29,657 nt of DNA from assembly GCA_964625145.1 (NCBI GenBank), contig CAZVAQ010000033.1, forward strand, positions 1 to 29,657. The letters are read 5' to 3'. This document shows, piece after piece, positions 1 through 8,904 of the stretch (its first letter is position 1; each line of letters begins with the position of its first letter). The stretch is from CAYTRP01 sp964625145 (lineage in GTDB: Bacteria; Sumerlaeota; Sumerlaeia; SLMS01; JAHLLQ01). The notes under the pieces are model-generated. The model did not search any database. It was given only the letters and a program-made list of their open reading frames with translations, and was not told where the DNA came from. A program made the position numbers and the translations under genes.

Positions 1-1917
1 GTTGGACTCTTCGGGAATCTTGACGCCTTGCATCAAGTCCTCGCCCGCGATTCCGGCAGCACGGCGTTCAATTTCTGGCGCAGCAGCCGCGTCTATTCCA
101 GCAACTTCACCCCCCAGCAGGATCCCGGAACAATCACCGAGTTCCCCGCGTTCTCTGCGATGCTCGGCGACCTGCACGCGCATCACATGGCGTTGCCCGT
201 GGGGATGCTGGTGGCAACGTTGCTCGTCTCGCTTTGGCGCAAGTCACATCGTCTGGTGGCTACCCCCGGCACTTGGTGGCGACGATGCCATCCGGAAGTC
301 GCGCTGCTCGGCCTGGCCATGGCAGCCGCCTTCGTGGTGAACGCATGGGACGCGGTGGTGTATGTCCCGATCGTTCTTGCATTCATCCTGACGGCGTTCT
401 TTCGAGTCACGCGAGGCACGGCACTCTCGCGCCAAATCGTTTGGCCGTCCCTGTCACTGCTGTACTTCTGCGTGCTCTCCTTGATGTTTTCCACATTCGC
501 GCCACTTGATAGCAATGCATTCTTCGGCAGGATCCTTGTCACATTGCTCGCGTTGCCCACAGCAATTGTCATGGCCTGGCAGTGCCTTCGCTCGCGATGG
601 TCGAATGCTTTCCAACGTGGTGGTTCGGCGTTGCTGGCTTTTGCAGCGATTGGTGGCATTGCGCTTCTTCTGGCAATGCCTCACCTGCTGACATTCACGA
701 GTCCCTTCGAGTCGTCGGAGCCGTTGCTCGTGACCACATTCCCCCCACGCCTCTCCAGCCAGGTGTTCTCCATGCCGGGTCTGGTGGTGGATTCCATCCT
801 CCAGCGCACGCCGTTGCGGATTGTACCGCCTGTACTGCGGACCACGCTGTGGGAATACATCACCATGTGGGGGTTGTTCGTCATCCCGATCGCCGGGATG
901 CTCATTGCTCGTGCGCTGCGAGCCGTCTGGTGTTGGCCATTGGACAAGAGCATGGCCCTTCTCTTTGGCCTCCTCGCGCTGTTTCTGCTGATCTGGAATG
1001 CCATGGCAGCTCTCGCCGCGCCGGTGGCGGGACTGCTGGCACTGGGTTGCTATGCGCTCTCATTACGAAGTTCCCAGCGGGCACACGGAATCATCTGGCT
1101 CTTTCTGGCAGTGGCGTTCATCTGGCACTTGTTCGTCGAGATATTCTACTTCAACGATGCCTACACCGGTCATCTCGTGCGCTACAACACGCCCTTCAAG
1201 ATTCTGTATCCAACATGGCCCCTGATGGCTTTGGGCATGACGATGGTGCTGCGATTCGGATTTGCCCACAGTTCAGTTCGAATGCGCGGTGTTCAGTTGC
1301 TCGTTCTCGTGATCCTCCTGCGGCTGGGCCTCATCTACCCAATCGAGGGCACGCGCGCGCGCATTGCCGAGGAACATCCCCGCGAAGGAACATTGGATGC
1401 CTTGGCGTGGATGGGCTCCACTGAGTATTCGCCCGATGACTTGGCGCTGATCCGCTGGATGCAGCGCAACATTGACGGCACCCCCACCTTGCTGGGAGCA
1501 CCACCGCGAGCCGATTCTGGGTCCTACACCGACGTGGGACGCGTCTCCGCTGCGACAGGCATTCCGACGCTGATCGGCTGGTCGCATCACGAATCCCAAT
1601 GGCGCGGCTGGAGCACGCCGGCGCCGGAGCATCTCGTGCCGTTGATGGATGCACTTTACGCCAATGCGCCACTACACCCGGAACTGTTCAACTCGCTGGC
1701 GGCCCAGGTGGATCTCATCTACATGTCGGACCATCTGGACGGCGAAATCCGAAACGCCATCGAACGGCTTCGCATCGACCTCATCTTTGTCGGTAGCATT
1801 GAGCGCGAGCGATACGGAGATATGCCCGGCGCGCTGGAGAAGTTCGACTCGTTGGAAGTCGTCCATCGTGCCGGCGATTCCGTGCTCTATCGCATCGCCC
1901 GGAGGGATGCGCCATGA
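1..1917 (+). CDS. DUF2298/YYY-domain membrane protein, 5' end outside the window
   Basis: The reading frame is open from base 1 (VGLFGNLDAL) and runs to TGA at 1915-1917, so the N-terminus is missing. The visible 638 residues match the DUF2298 (Chlor_Arch_YYY) family. Near the start are the family-like blocks FNFWRSSRV, TEFPAFSAML and GDLHAHHMALPV. About ten hydrophobic membrane segments follow. The soluble C-terminal part has DLALIRWMQRN, ATGIPTLIGWSHHESQWRGW and VGSIERERYG, which are typical of the family's tail. The protein is predicted to be an integral inner-membrane protein. The family has no proven reaction; its usual pairing with TIGR03663 proteins suggests a role in transferring lipid-linked sugars. 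The stop overlaps the next start as ATGA, implying translational coupling. The family call is firm; the function is inferred. Confidence 0.86.
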   Translation, partial: VGLFGNLDALHQVLARDSGSTAFNFWRSSRVYSSNFTPQQDPGTITEFPAFSAMLGDLHAHHMALPVGMLVATLLVSLWRKSHRLVATPGTWWRRCHPEVALLGLAMAAAFVVNAWDAVVYVPIVLAFILTAFFRVTRGTALSRQIVWPSLSLLYFCVLSLMFSTFAPLDSNAFFGRILVTLLALPTAIVMAWQCLRSRWSNAFQRGGSALLAFAAIGGIALLLAMPHLLTFTSPFESSEPLLVTTFPPRLSSQVFSMPGLVVDSILQRTPLRIVPPVLRTTLWEYITMWGLFVIPIAGMLIARALRAVWCWPLDKSMALLFGLLALFLLIWNAMAALAAPVAGLLALGCYALSLRSSQRAHGIIWLFLAVAFIWHLFVEIFYFNDAYTGHLVRYNTPFKILYPTWPLMALGMTMVLRFGFAHSSVRMRGVQLLVLVILLRLGLIYPIEGTRARIAEEHPREGTLDALAWMGSTEYSPDDLALIRWMQRNIDGTPTLLGAPPRADSGSYTDVGRVSAATGIPTLIGWSHHESQWRGWSTPAPEHLVPLMDALYANAPLHPELFNSLAAQVDLIYMSDHLDGEIRNAIERLRIDLIFVGSIERERYGDMPGALEKFDSLEVVHRAGDSVLYRIARRDAP

Positions 1918-4412
1918 TCAAGCGCCACTTCACCGCCATGAGCACCCGCGAATGGGCAATGATTGCGCTGCTGTTCGCCATCTGTGTGGTGACGCGCCTG
2001 TGGGACCTGGGTGCCAAGCCGGTCATGCACGACGAGGGGTTATTCCTCTATTACACCGAATACCATCTGGTGCGCGAGTTCAACTATCGCTACCAGCCCA
2101 TCCTCCACGGTCCGCTTCACTTGTGGTGGCAAGGTTTCCTGTTTTGGCTGCTCGGCTCCAGTGACGCGACCATGCGCCTTGGATCGGCCATCCTGGGCAT
2201 CGGCGCCTTTGGTTGGATTGTCGCGATGCGGCCGTGGCTGGGGCGCATCGGCACTCCGATCGCCCTCGCCTTCTACACGCTTTCGCCGGGGCTCATGTAC
2301 TATGGACGCTTCTTCCGCGAGGACGGCGTCTTCCTCTTTGTCGAGTTCTGGATCATCGCGTCGCTGGCTTGGTGGTGGCGAACGCAGAGCAAGGGATGGC
2401 TGGCATCGCTCGTGTTCGCGTGCGCCGTCCTGTTCTGCAACAAGGAGAGCAGTCTCTTCGTCTACTTCATCCTGCTGACGTTCGCCGTTCTGGCGCTGAT
2501 GCAGGATCTGCTTGAGCGCGATTCCCACAAGAGCCCATCCGCACATTCGCCAACCGCGCCAATCCCATCCGTGCCACTAGTTGCCGGTTTCATCATTGTT
2601 GGCGCGACATTGGTCCAGACACAGATCGTCGAAGGTATTCGCTTCGACGCGGACGTTGTCTCCGAGCTGGGACACGATTTTGTCATGAAGGACGTGCGCT
2701 CGCTTCCCTTGGCACTGGGCTGGCATTCGCCTGTCGAAGGCGTCGGCATGGCCGGAAGGCCATGGTTCTGGCGGGTCTTCTATCTGCTGTTGATCGGTGG
2801 GGCTGTGGCATTCGCGTATGGCTTGCGCATTGCCGTTCAGCGAAGACTCGGCGGGCAAGGTCTGCTCTCCGACCTTTGGTCACGCTTCTGGACCGGACGC
2901 TTCGCCATCATCGCGTCCCTATCAGCCGGGATCGCCCTGTTCATCATTCTCTTCACGACATTCCTACAGTATCCCGAGAGCCCGTTCAGCCTTTACCATC
3001 GCACGCTCGCCTACTGGATGGGGCAACACGCCATCCACCGCATCTATGGTCCATTTCACCAGCACATGTTGAATCTGGCAGTCTATGAACTCCCGGGCCT
3101 GCTTGTGCTCGTCATCGGATTGATACTCCTGATGACAAGGGGACAGTGGAACCGCACCACCGCCATCGCCCTGCTGCTTTGCGCCGCTCCATTCCTGGCG
3201 CTGCATGTCGTGATCGCCCACGGAATCCCTTCGCCTCCGATGTGGTTCCTCGCGATGGCAATGCTCACGCTGGCCGCTGGTGTGGCAGCGTATCTCTATC
3301 CGACACTTGGTGGCCGCATTGCATTGGCCCTTACACTTCTCATGGTCCTGTTGGCCATCTCATGGTTTTCTTCCGACTCGTGGTCCCGGTTCCTGCTCGA
3401 ACCAATCCCCGCGGAGGATGGCGGCTTCCTTGCGATGTCGGGCCGTGAGGTCCTCGACGACCGGCTAAGTCTGACCTCGGGCTTTCACCTCGCCATCATT
3501 GCGCTCCTCATCCTGATTGCGACGGTTGTGACCTGGCGATCGCTCCAGCGCGGCGATCGCATGCAGGCGCTCCTTGTGTGGTATTTTGTCGTGATGCTTG
3601 GTGCGGCCAGCTATGCCCGCGAAAAGGTCCCCCAGGTGGGAGTCCACGCGGCTGTCCCGTTGGTGCTGCTTGTCGGCATCTATTCGGAGCACGTGTGGAG
3701 ATCGAGCACCGTTCAACATCACAAACTGCCGCGCTTGGGCCTCCTCGGATTGCTCGGCATTTCGCTCGTCTGGCAAACCCGCGCCGCGGTGCATCTGTGC
3801 TTTGTGAACGTGGGCGATGTTCGCGAGCGCTACGTCTATGGCGAAACGACCGCCGACGTGAAGCATCACGCCGCGATGATCCTGCGCTATCGCGACGTGG
3901 CCAGCATTCGCCACCAGCACCGTCCCGGCAGCAGCCGTCCCGAATGGATCGAAAGCTACAACGATCCGCGCACGCTCAAATCCGTCCGCGTGCAGATGGC
4001 GGACTTCGACATCGTGTGGCCACTGAGGTGGTACCTGCGCGACGTTGACTATCGCGTCAGTGGCGATGTCGAGGCGGCCATGCAGGATCGCATCGAGTTC
4101 CTTTTCCTACCACTTGGTGATGAGACGATCCCCGGCCTTGCGGACGAATACCACCTCTATCGCGGCCGCCTGCGCATGCATTGGGTGCCGGAGCCACTGG
4201 GCGTGGATCGTCTCCTCGGCGGCTGGCGCGTGACAGTCCCAACGCACAACGCATCGAGTCCACGTGACCGGGCGGCGGATCAACTGGCCGGGCGCGAGTG
4301 GGCGCGCATTCGCGACTACTTGCTCTGGCGTGAAGTGACCTACGACCGCGACCCGGGCCTGTCCTATGTGGAATACATCTTCGCCGTGCGAAAGGACCTC
4401 GGTCCGTTTTGA
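1914..4412 (+). CDS. TIGR03663 family membrane protein (Agl23-like, GT39-like fold)
   Basis: This 832-residue polytopic membrane protein starts at the ATG inside the ATGA overlap with the upstream gene. Its first periplasmic loop carries the family signature: VMHDEGLFLYY at residues 37-47 (H39, D40, E41), followed by YRYQPILHGPLHLWW. Acidic residues in this position are catalytic in GT-C sugar transferases such as PMT and ArnT. About a dozen hydrophobic segments follow, then a soluble C-terminal region from about residue 610. TIGR03663 proteins are named flippase activity-associated protein Agl23 after archaeal N-glycosylation genes and are often beside a DUF2298 protein, as here. The likely role is handling of a lipid-linked sugar at the membrane, with unknown substrate. 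Family assignment is confident; activity is inferred. Confidence 0.88.
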   Translation: MIKRHFTAMSTREWAMIALLFAICVVTRLWDLGAKPVMHDEGLFLYYTEYHLVREFNYRYQPILHGPLHLWWQGFLFWLLGSSDATMRLGSAILGIGAFGWIVAMRPWLGRIGTPIALAFYTLSPGLMYYGRFFREDGVFLFVEFWIIASLAWWWRTQSKGWLASLVFACAVLFCNKESSLFVYFILLTFAVLALMQDLLERDSHKSPSAHSPTAPIPSVPLVAGFIIVGATLVQTQIVEGIRFDADVVSELGHDFVMKDVRSLPLALGWHSPVEGVGMAGRPWFWRVFYLLLIGGAVAFAYGLRIAVQRRLGGQGLLSDLWSRFWTGRFAIIASLSAGIALFIILFTTFLQYPESPFSLYHRTLAYWMGQHAIHRIYGPFHQHMLNLAVYELPGLLVLVIGLILLMTRGQWNRTTAIALLLCAAPFLALHVVIAHGIPSPPMWFLAMAMLTLAAGVAAYLYPTLGGRIALALTLLMVLLAISWFSSDSWSRFLLEPIPAEDGGFLAMSGREVLDDRLSLTSGFHLAIIALLILIATVVTWRSLQRGDRMQALLVWYFVVMLGAASYAREKVPQVGVHAAVPLVLLVGIYSEHVWRSSTVQHHKLPRLGLLGLLGISLVWQTRAAVHLCFVNVGDVRERYVYGETTADVKHHAAMILRYRDVASIRHQHRPGSSRPEWIESYNDPRTLKSVRVQMADFDIVWPLRWYLRDVDYRVSGDVEAAMQDRIEFLFLPLGDETIPGLADEYHLYRGRLRMHWVPEPLGVDRLLGGWRVTVPTHNASSPRDRAADQLAGREWARIRDYLLWREVTYDRDPGLSYVEYIFAVRKDLGPF

Positions 4413-4421
4413 CCGCGGCGA

Positions 4422-5390
<969 letters not shown>

Positions 5391-5575
5391 GGCGAAGGAT
5401 CTCCTCATGTTGGGCTCCGCGCCGTAGCGGCGAAGCGTTGGTGAGGCGACCAGCCTCCCGCGCCCGAGCGCAATGTCAACGTGACGGCTGCCCAGCCGGC
5501 TATCCCCGCCTGGGTGATAGTTTGGCGTTGGGTCCGCATGGCCCGCCGGGCAAGTCTTGCAGGCGAGGCGATGCC
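5391..5575. other. Divergent intergenic region between fmt and a glycosyltransferase
   Basis: This 185-base spacer must hold the promoters of both divergent genes, but I see no convincing -35/-10 pair. It contains two small inverted repeats. One is CGCCG-TAG-CGGCG at 5420-5432, in the fmt leader. The other is CTATCCCC paired with GGGTGATAG (one bulged T) at 5500-5520, upstream of the plus-strand gene. Both could simply reflect GC-rich sequence. Confidence 0.3.
5401..5406 (-). promoter_or_regulatory. Shine-Dalgarno site that decides the fmt start
   Basis: The minus strand reads GAGGAG here, followed by 10 bases and then the ATG at 5390. It supports the shorter Fmt N-terminus, which matches the family, over the ATG at 5408. 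Confidence 0.65.
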
Positions 5576-6724
5576 ATGAAGCGCGTGCTTTTCATCCCCC
5601 ACTCCAGCGAACCCTCCGGCGCACCCCGGGTGACGGTCGATCTTGCCCGTCGGTTCGCCGACCGGGGCTGGGACATCCGCGTGGCGTTGCCGATGAACGA
5701 TGGTGTAGCCGGTCTCGTACACCAGGCCAACCTGCCTTATACTGTCCTCGGCTATCCCGCCGGCTCCTTCGCCGCTTCAGGAATGATGGATCGCCTCCGG
5801 CTTGCGCTGGGTCGCCTGATGGGACTTGGGCGGTTGTGGATTCATTTGATGCGGCTTCGGCCCGAAGTCGCCTGGATCGGCAGCAGCGTTGCCCTGCCCT
5901 TCCTGCTAACCTGCCGCGCCGCCGGCGTTCGAACCATCGTGCACGTGCACGAATCACCGGAGATGAGTGCGGGCCATCCATGGCGTATTCGGCTGGTGCG
6001 TCAACTGGCCCATGGCATCGTCTTCGTCGGCCGCGAGCCGCGCAGGCCGTTTGAACCGAAGCCGCGGGGGCGAGTCTGGAAGTCACTCTCCAATCCGATG
6101 GATCCTTCATTGCCGATAGGCAATCAGGACCGCGCTGCATTGAGGGCCTCGTTGGGTGCGAGCGTGGAAGAAGCGGTCTTTATCTGCGCGGCATTCCTGA
6201 GTCCGCGCAAGAATCATGAGTTGCTGCTCCGTGCCTTTGCCCGGGCCTCGAGGGTGGCACCCGCTATTCGTTTGTGGATAGTCGGCGGCGAAGTCGCCGG
6301 ACATGAGGGTCTGCGCAATCGGCTTCAGTCTCTCGCGCAGGACCTCGGCATTGCGGAACGCGTCTGCTTCACCGGCCAGCGGGAGGACGTCCCAACCCTG
6401 CTTCAAGCCGCGGAGGTGTGCGTCCTGGCGTCGCAGGCCGAGGCCATGCCGCTTTCCATCGCCGAGGCTCAGTTTGCCGGCATTCCCATCATTGCCACCC
6501 GCGTGGGAGACATTCCCACCATGGTGCCCGATGGGAGATGCGGCCTGCTCGTCGATCCGGGGGATGAGGATGCCCTCGCCGATTCCATGATCCTGCTGGC
6601 CACCGAGCCGGAACTGCGCCGCCAATTTGGCGCCCGTGGCCGCGCGAGGGCCAAAGAGCTGTACGAAGACGACGCACTCATCCCCCAGTTTGCAGAGATT
6701 ATCCGGCGGGTGACTGCGGCTTGA
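5576..6724 (+). CDS. Glycosyltransferase family 4 (GT-B fold)
   Basis: The 382-residue protein has the two Rossmann-like halves of GT-B enzymes. The N-terminus MKRVLFIPHSSEPSGAPRV carries the acceptor-side glycine-containing loop. The C-terminal half has FLSPRKNHELLLRAF (about 207-221) and FTGQREDVPTLLQAAEVCVL. The donor-binding EX7E motif is EAMPLSIAE (E289, E297), followed by AGIPIIATRVGDIPTMV. It probably transfers a sugar from an activated nucleotide donor during surface polysaccharide or lipid glycan synthesis. The substrate cannot be read from the sequence. I chose the ATG at 5576 because the fold starts there and GAGG lies 7 bases upstream; the frame is open farther upstream but that translation is arginine/proline-rich and unlike the family. 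The peroxiredoxin gene follows after 63 bases. Confidence 0.9.
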   Translation: MKRVLFIPHSSEPSGAPRVTVDLARRFADRGWDIRVALPMNDGVAGLVHQANLPYTVLGYPAGSFAASGMMDRLRLALGRLMGLGRLWIHLMRLRPEVAWIGSSVALPFLLTCRAAGVRTIVHVHESPEMSAGHPWRIRLVRQLAHGIVFVGREPRRPFEPKPRGRVWKSLSNPMDPSLPIGNQDRAALRASLGASVEEAVFICAAFLSPRKNHELLLRAFARASRVAPAIRLWIVGGEVAGHEGLRNRLQSLAQDLGIAERVCFTGQREDVPTLLQAAEVCVLASQAEAMPLSIAEAQFAGIPIIATRVGDIPTMVPDGRCGLLVDPGDEDALADSMILLATEPELRRQFGARGRARAKELYEDDALIPQFAEIIRRVTAA

Positions 6725-6771
6725 CTTGCGTTGGCCGGATCCTTGCAGTAGCCACCCACGAACTCAATTCT

Positions 6772-6786
6772 GCAGGGGGAGCCTGC
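6772..6786 (+). promoter_or_regulatory. Small hairpin enclosing the ribosome binding site of the peroxiredoxin gene
   Basis: GCAGG (6772-6776), loop GGGAG and CCTGC (6782-6786) form a perfect 5-bp stem that ends one base before the ATG at 6788. The purine-rich ribosome-binding sequence AGGGGGA (6774-6780) is split between stem and loop, so folding could limit translation. The structure is visible; regulation is inference. Confidence 0.35.
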
Positions 6787-6787
6787 C

Positions 6788-7333
6788 ATGTTTCGAATCT
6801 TCAGCCTGATTATTTCCACCCTTCTCGGCGTCGCCTGCGTCAGCACGGCCCCGAGCGGAGCCGCCGTGGACGCGGCCGGACAAGAACGCGACCCGTCCCA
6901 GATGCTCCTTGTGGGCGAAGTGGCGCCGGACTTTGCCGTGTCCGACCAGAACGGAAAGGTCGTCCGCATGGCGGACTTCAAGGGGAAGAACAACGTCGTC
7001 ATGATCTTCTACCCCGCCAACGAGACGCCGGGCTGCACGCGGCAACTGTGCGCCGCACGCGATTCCTTTGACCAATACATGGCGGCCGACGCCGTCGTCC
7101 TGGGCGTCAACCCCGCCAGCCGCGAGGACCATCTGTCCTTTGCCAACAACCACAACTTCCCCTTCTCGCTCCTGGCCGACACGGAAGGTGAAGTCATCCG
7201 CAACTACGGTTGCCGCGGCTTGACAGGCATGACGACGCGCACGGTCTACGTCATCGGCAAGGATGGCAAGGTCAAGTTCGCCCAGCGTGGCATGCCGGAG
7301 ACGGAGGATATCCTCGCGGCGTTGAAGGGTTAG
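6788..7333 (+). CDS. Exported peroxiredoxin, PrxQ/BCP-like (AhpC/TSA family)
   Basis: This 181-residue thiol peroxidase has an N-terminal hydrophobic export signal (MFRIFSLIISTLLGVAC). A lipoprotein cysteine at C17 is possible, but G at -3 makes the lipobox imperfect. The mature domain starts near residue 41 (LVGEVAPDFAVSDQNGKVV). The active site is FYPANETPGCTRQLCAARD: peroxidatic C83 sits in P-x3-T-x2-C, and C88 five residues later is in the usual place for a BCP resolving cysteine. The protein would reduce peroxides outside the cytoplasmic membrane, with a thioredoxin-like donor. Most PrxQ proteins are cytoplasmic, so the signal is notable. AGGGGGA lies 7 bases before the ATG. The gene may be co-transcribed with the upstream glycosyltransferase. 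Confidence 0.92.
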   Translation: MFRIFSLIISTLLGVACVSTAPSGAAVDAAGQERDPSQMLLVGEVAPDFAVSDQNGKVVRMADFKGKNNVVMIFYPANETPGCTRQLCAARDSFDQYMAADAVVLGVNPASREDHLSFANNHNFPFSLLADTEGEVIRNYGCRGLTGMTTRTVYVIGKDGKVKFAQRGMPETEDILAALKG

Positions 7334-7371
7334 GAAACTTCGCGCAGTAGGTTTTCGTGGAACGAGTTCGC

Positions 7372-7408
7372 GGACAGGGTAGGTGCCTCCATGGCGCCCA
7401 CCCTGTCC
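7372..7408. terminator. Long stem-loop between convergent genes, probable bidirectional terminator
   Basis: GGACAGGGTAGGTGCC (7372-7387), a 5-base loop and GGCGCCCACCCTGTCC (7393-7408) pair along 16 positions with one A-C mismatch and one G-U wobble. It lies between the peroxiredoxin stop and the stop of the opposite-strand peptidase gene. Neither side has a clear T-tract, so intrinsic termination is not certain; it may act as a transcription block or 3'-end stabiliser for both messages. Confidence 0.6.
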
Positions 7409-7452
7409 ACTGCTTCCACTTTCGCCCACCCATCCAGCAGCACAACTGCGGA

Positions 7453-8904
7453 TCACTTCGCCAACAACTCCACAATCTCATCCACCTTCGCGCGGATCGT
7501 GGATGTGTTGCCGTTGAAATTATTCACCAGGATGGAGAACGTCACGACGCGTTCGGTCCCATGGTCGATGTACCCTGACAGGGCGGTCACGCCATCCAGC
7601 GTCCCTGTCTTCCCCCGTATGCGGCCGCGCAGATTGTCGCCGGACAACCGGTAGCGCAACGTCCCCCGATAGCCCGTCCGCGCGAGGCTCTCGACGTAGA
7701 CATCGCTCCCCTCAAATCCATTGAGCAACGCGACAATTGCGCGAGGTGTCACATAATTCTTTCGGGACAATCCGCTGCCATCAGATGATGCATAGTCGCC
7801 GCTGTCCACTCCCAGGCGGCGCCACATGCGAGCCTCGGCGTCGGCGCTGGCGCGGTAGCTCGCTGTCCCGAAAACCTGCGCCCCCGCCAACAGGTACAGG
7901 CTCTCAGCCAGGTGATTCTCGCTGTCCTTGTTTGTCACGCTCAGGATATTTGGCAGCGGAACGGAATTGACCGAGGCGAGCACGTGACCGACTGGGATCG
8001 AGCGATCGCTGAAGGCGACCGTCCCGTCGATCGTGACCTCATTTTCCGCCAGCACTGCCTTCAGCTCCCGCGCTGTGAACAAGGTCGGCTCCCCCAAGGG
8101 GATCGAACGAATGCCCTCCGCGGCATCGGCCGACAAGGAACCCCGCACCAACAACTCCCGCCCGTCGATGCTGCGGCGCAGCTCCAACGTAGGCTGCGAT
8201 CCAGCGCGCCCGGTGACAGACCGGTTGATGACCGTGAAAGGCGGCACGCTGCCGAGCGGACTGACCAGGACCGGTTCATCCGGTCGTCCCGGCGCAACCC
8301 GCACGGCGCCAAGGTTGTGGTTGATACCAAAGACCGACGGCAACGAGGCGAAGCTCATCTGCATGTTCTCCCAATCCCATGCCGGCGGAATGGGATCCGG
8401 CTCCACAAAGCGCGATGTATCGATGACCAAATCGCCGGTGACGCGGGTGACTCCCGCCCGGGAAACCTGGCGCGCGATGTCCGTCAGGATCGACCTGCCG
8501 GGGCGCCCATCCAGCAACCCATTGTCCGCCGCCCATGAGGGATCGCCCACAGCGCGAACGACAAGATCCCCCGTGACCACGCCGCCCGCGGGCGGTTGGG
8601 CGACATGCACCAACGTCGTCAGGACATGGTCCGCACCCATCGTCTCCAAGGCCAGCGCCGTCGAGACCAGCTTTCGGTTCGATGCCGGAACAAAGAGCCG
8701 CCCGCCGTTGACGTTGGCGATGACCTCGCGATTGCGCCCCCGCACCGCATATACGCCCCAATGCGCGCGCGCCGAGGCGCCCTGCGAAATGATCGCCTCG
8801 ATCTGCGCATCCAACGGTGCACAAATCGAAATCGAGGGAATGGCCAGCAGGAAAACGCACGTAGCAAGGATGGTCAAAGGTCCAAGGATTCGCGACAAGG
8901 TCAT
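7453..8904 (-). CDS. dacB: D-alanyl-D-alanine carboxypeptidase/endopeptidase, PBP4 type (peptidase S13)
   Basis: This 483-residue penicillin-binding protein trims or cleaves D-Ala-containing peptidoglycan peptides in the periplasm. Residues 1-29 form a Sec signal peptide (LTILATCVFLLAIPSISICA). The three serine-penicillin motifs are present and in order: SNRK with nucleophile S75 and K78, SEN at 328-330, and KTG at 432-434. PBP4 landmarks include FVPASNRKLVSTA, DGSGLSRKNYVTP and GTLRYRL. A long insert between motifs 1 and 2 is typical of S13 enzymes. The ATG at 8904 overlaps the stop of the upstream glycosyltransferase as ATGA, which fixes the start and suggests coupling. The pairing with glycosyltransferases suggests a shared envelope-biogenesis operon. 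Confidence 0.93.
   Translation of the reverse strand: MTLSRILGPLTILATCVFLLAIPSISICAPLDAQIEAIISQGASARAHWGVYAVRGRNREVIANVNGGRLFVPASNRKLVSTALALETMGADHVLTTLVHVAQPPAGGVVTGDLVVRAVGDPSWAADNGLLDGRPGRSILTDIARQVSRAGVTRVTGDLVIDTSRFVEPDPIPPAWDWENMQMSFASLPSVFGINHNLGAVRVAPGRPDEPVLVSPLGSVPPFTVINRSVTGRAGSQPTLELRRSIDGRELLVRGSLSADAAEGIRSIPLGEPTLFTARELKAVLAENEVTIDGTVAFSDRSIPVGHVLASVNSVPLPNILSVTNKDSENHLAESLYLLAGAQVFGTASYRASADAEARMWRRLGVDSGDYASSDGSGLSRKNYVTPRAIVALLNGFEGSDVYVESLARTGYRGTLRYRLSGDNLRGRIRGKTGTLDGVTALSGYIDHGTERVVTFSILVNNFNGNTSTIRAKVDEIVELLAK

Noticed and set aside
582..1424. An 843-base plus-strand frame inside the DUF2298 gene
   Set aside because: It lies within a confidently recognised gene in another frame and its translation has no recognisable pattern.
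6721..6749. TTGACT...TGCAGT with 17-base spacing as a peroxiredoxin promoter
   Set aside because: The -10 matches only three of six consensus bases and overlaps the upstream stop codon; evidence is too weak.
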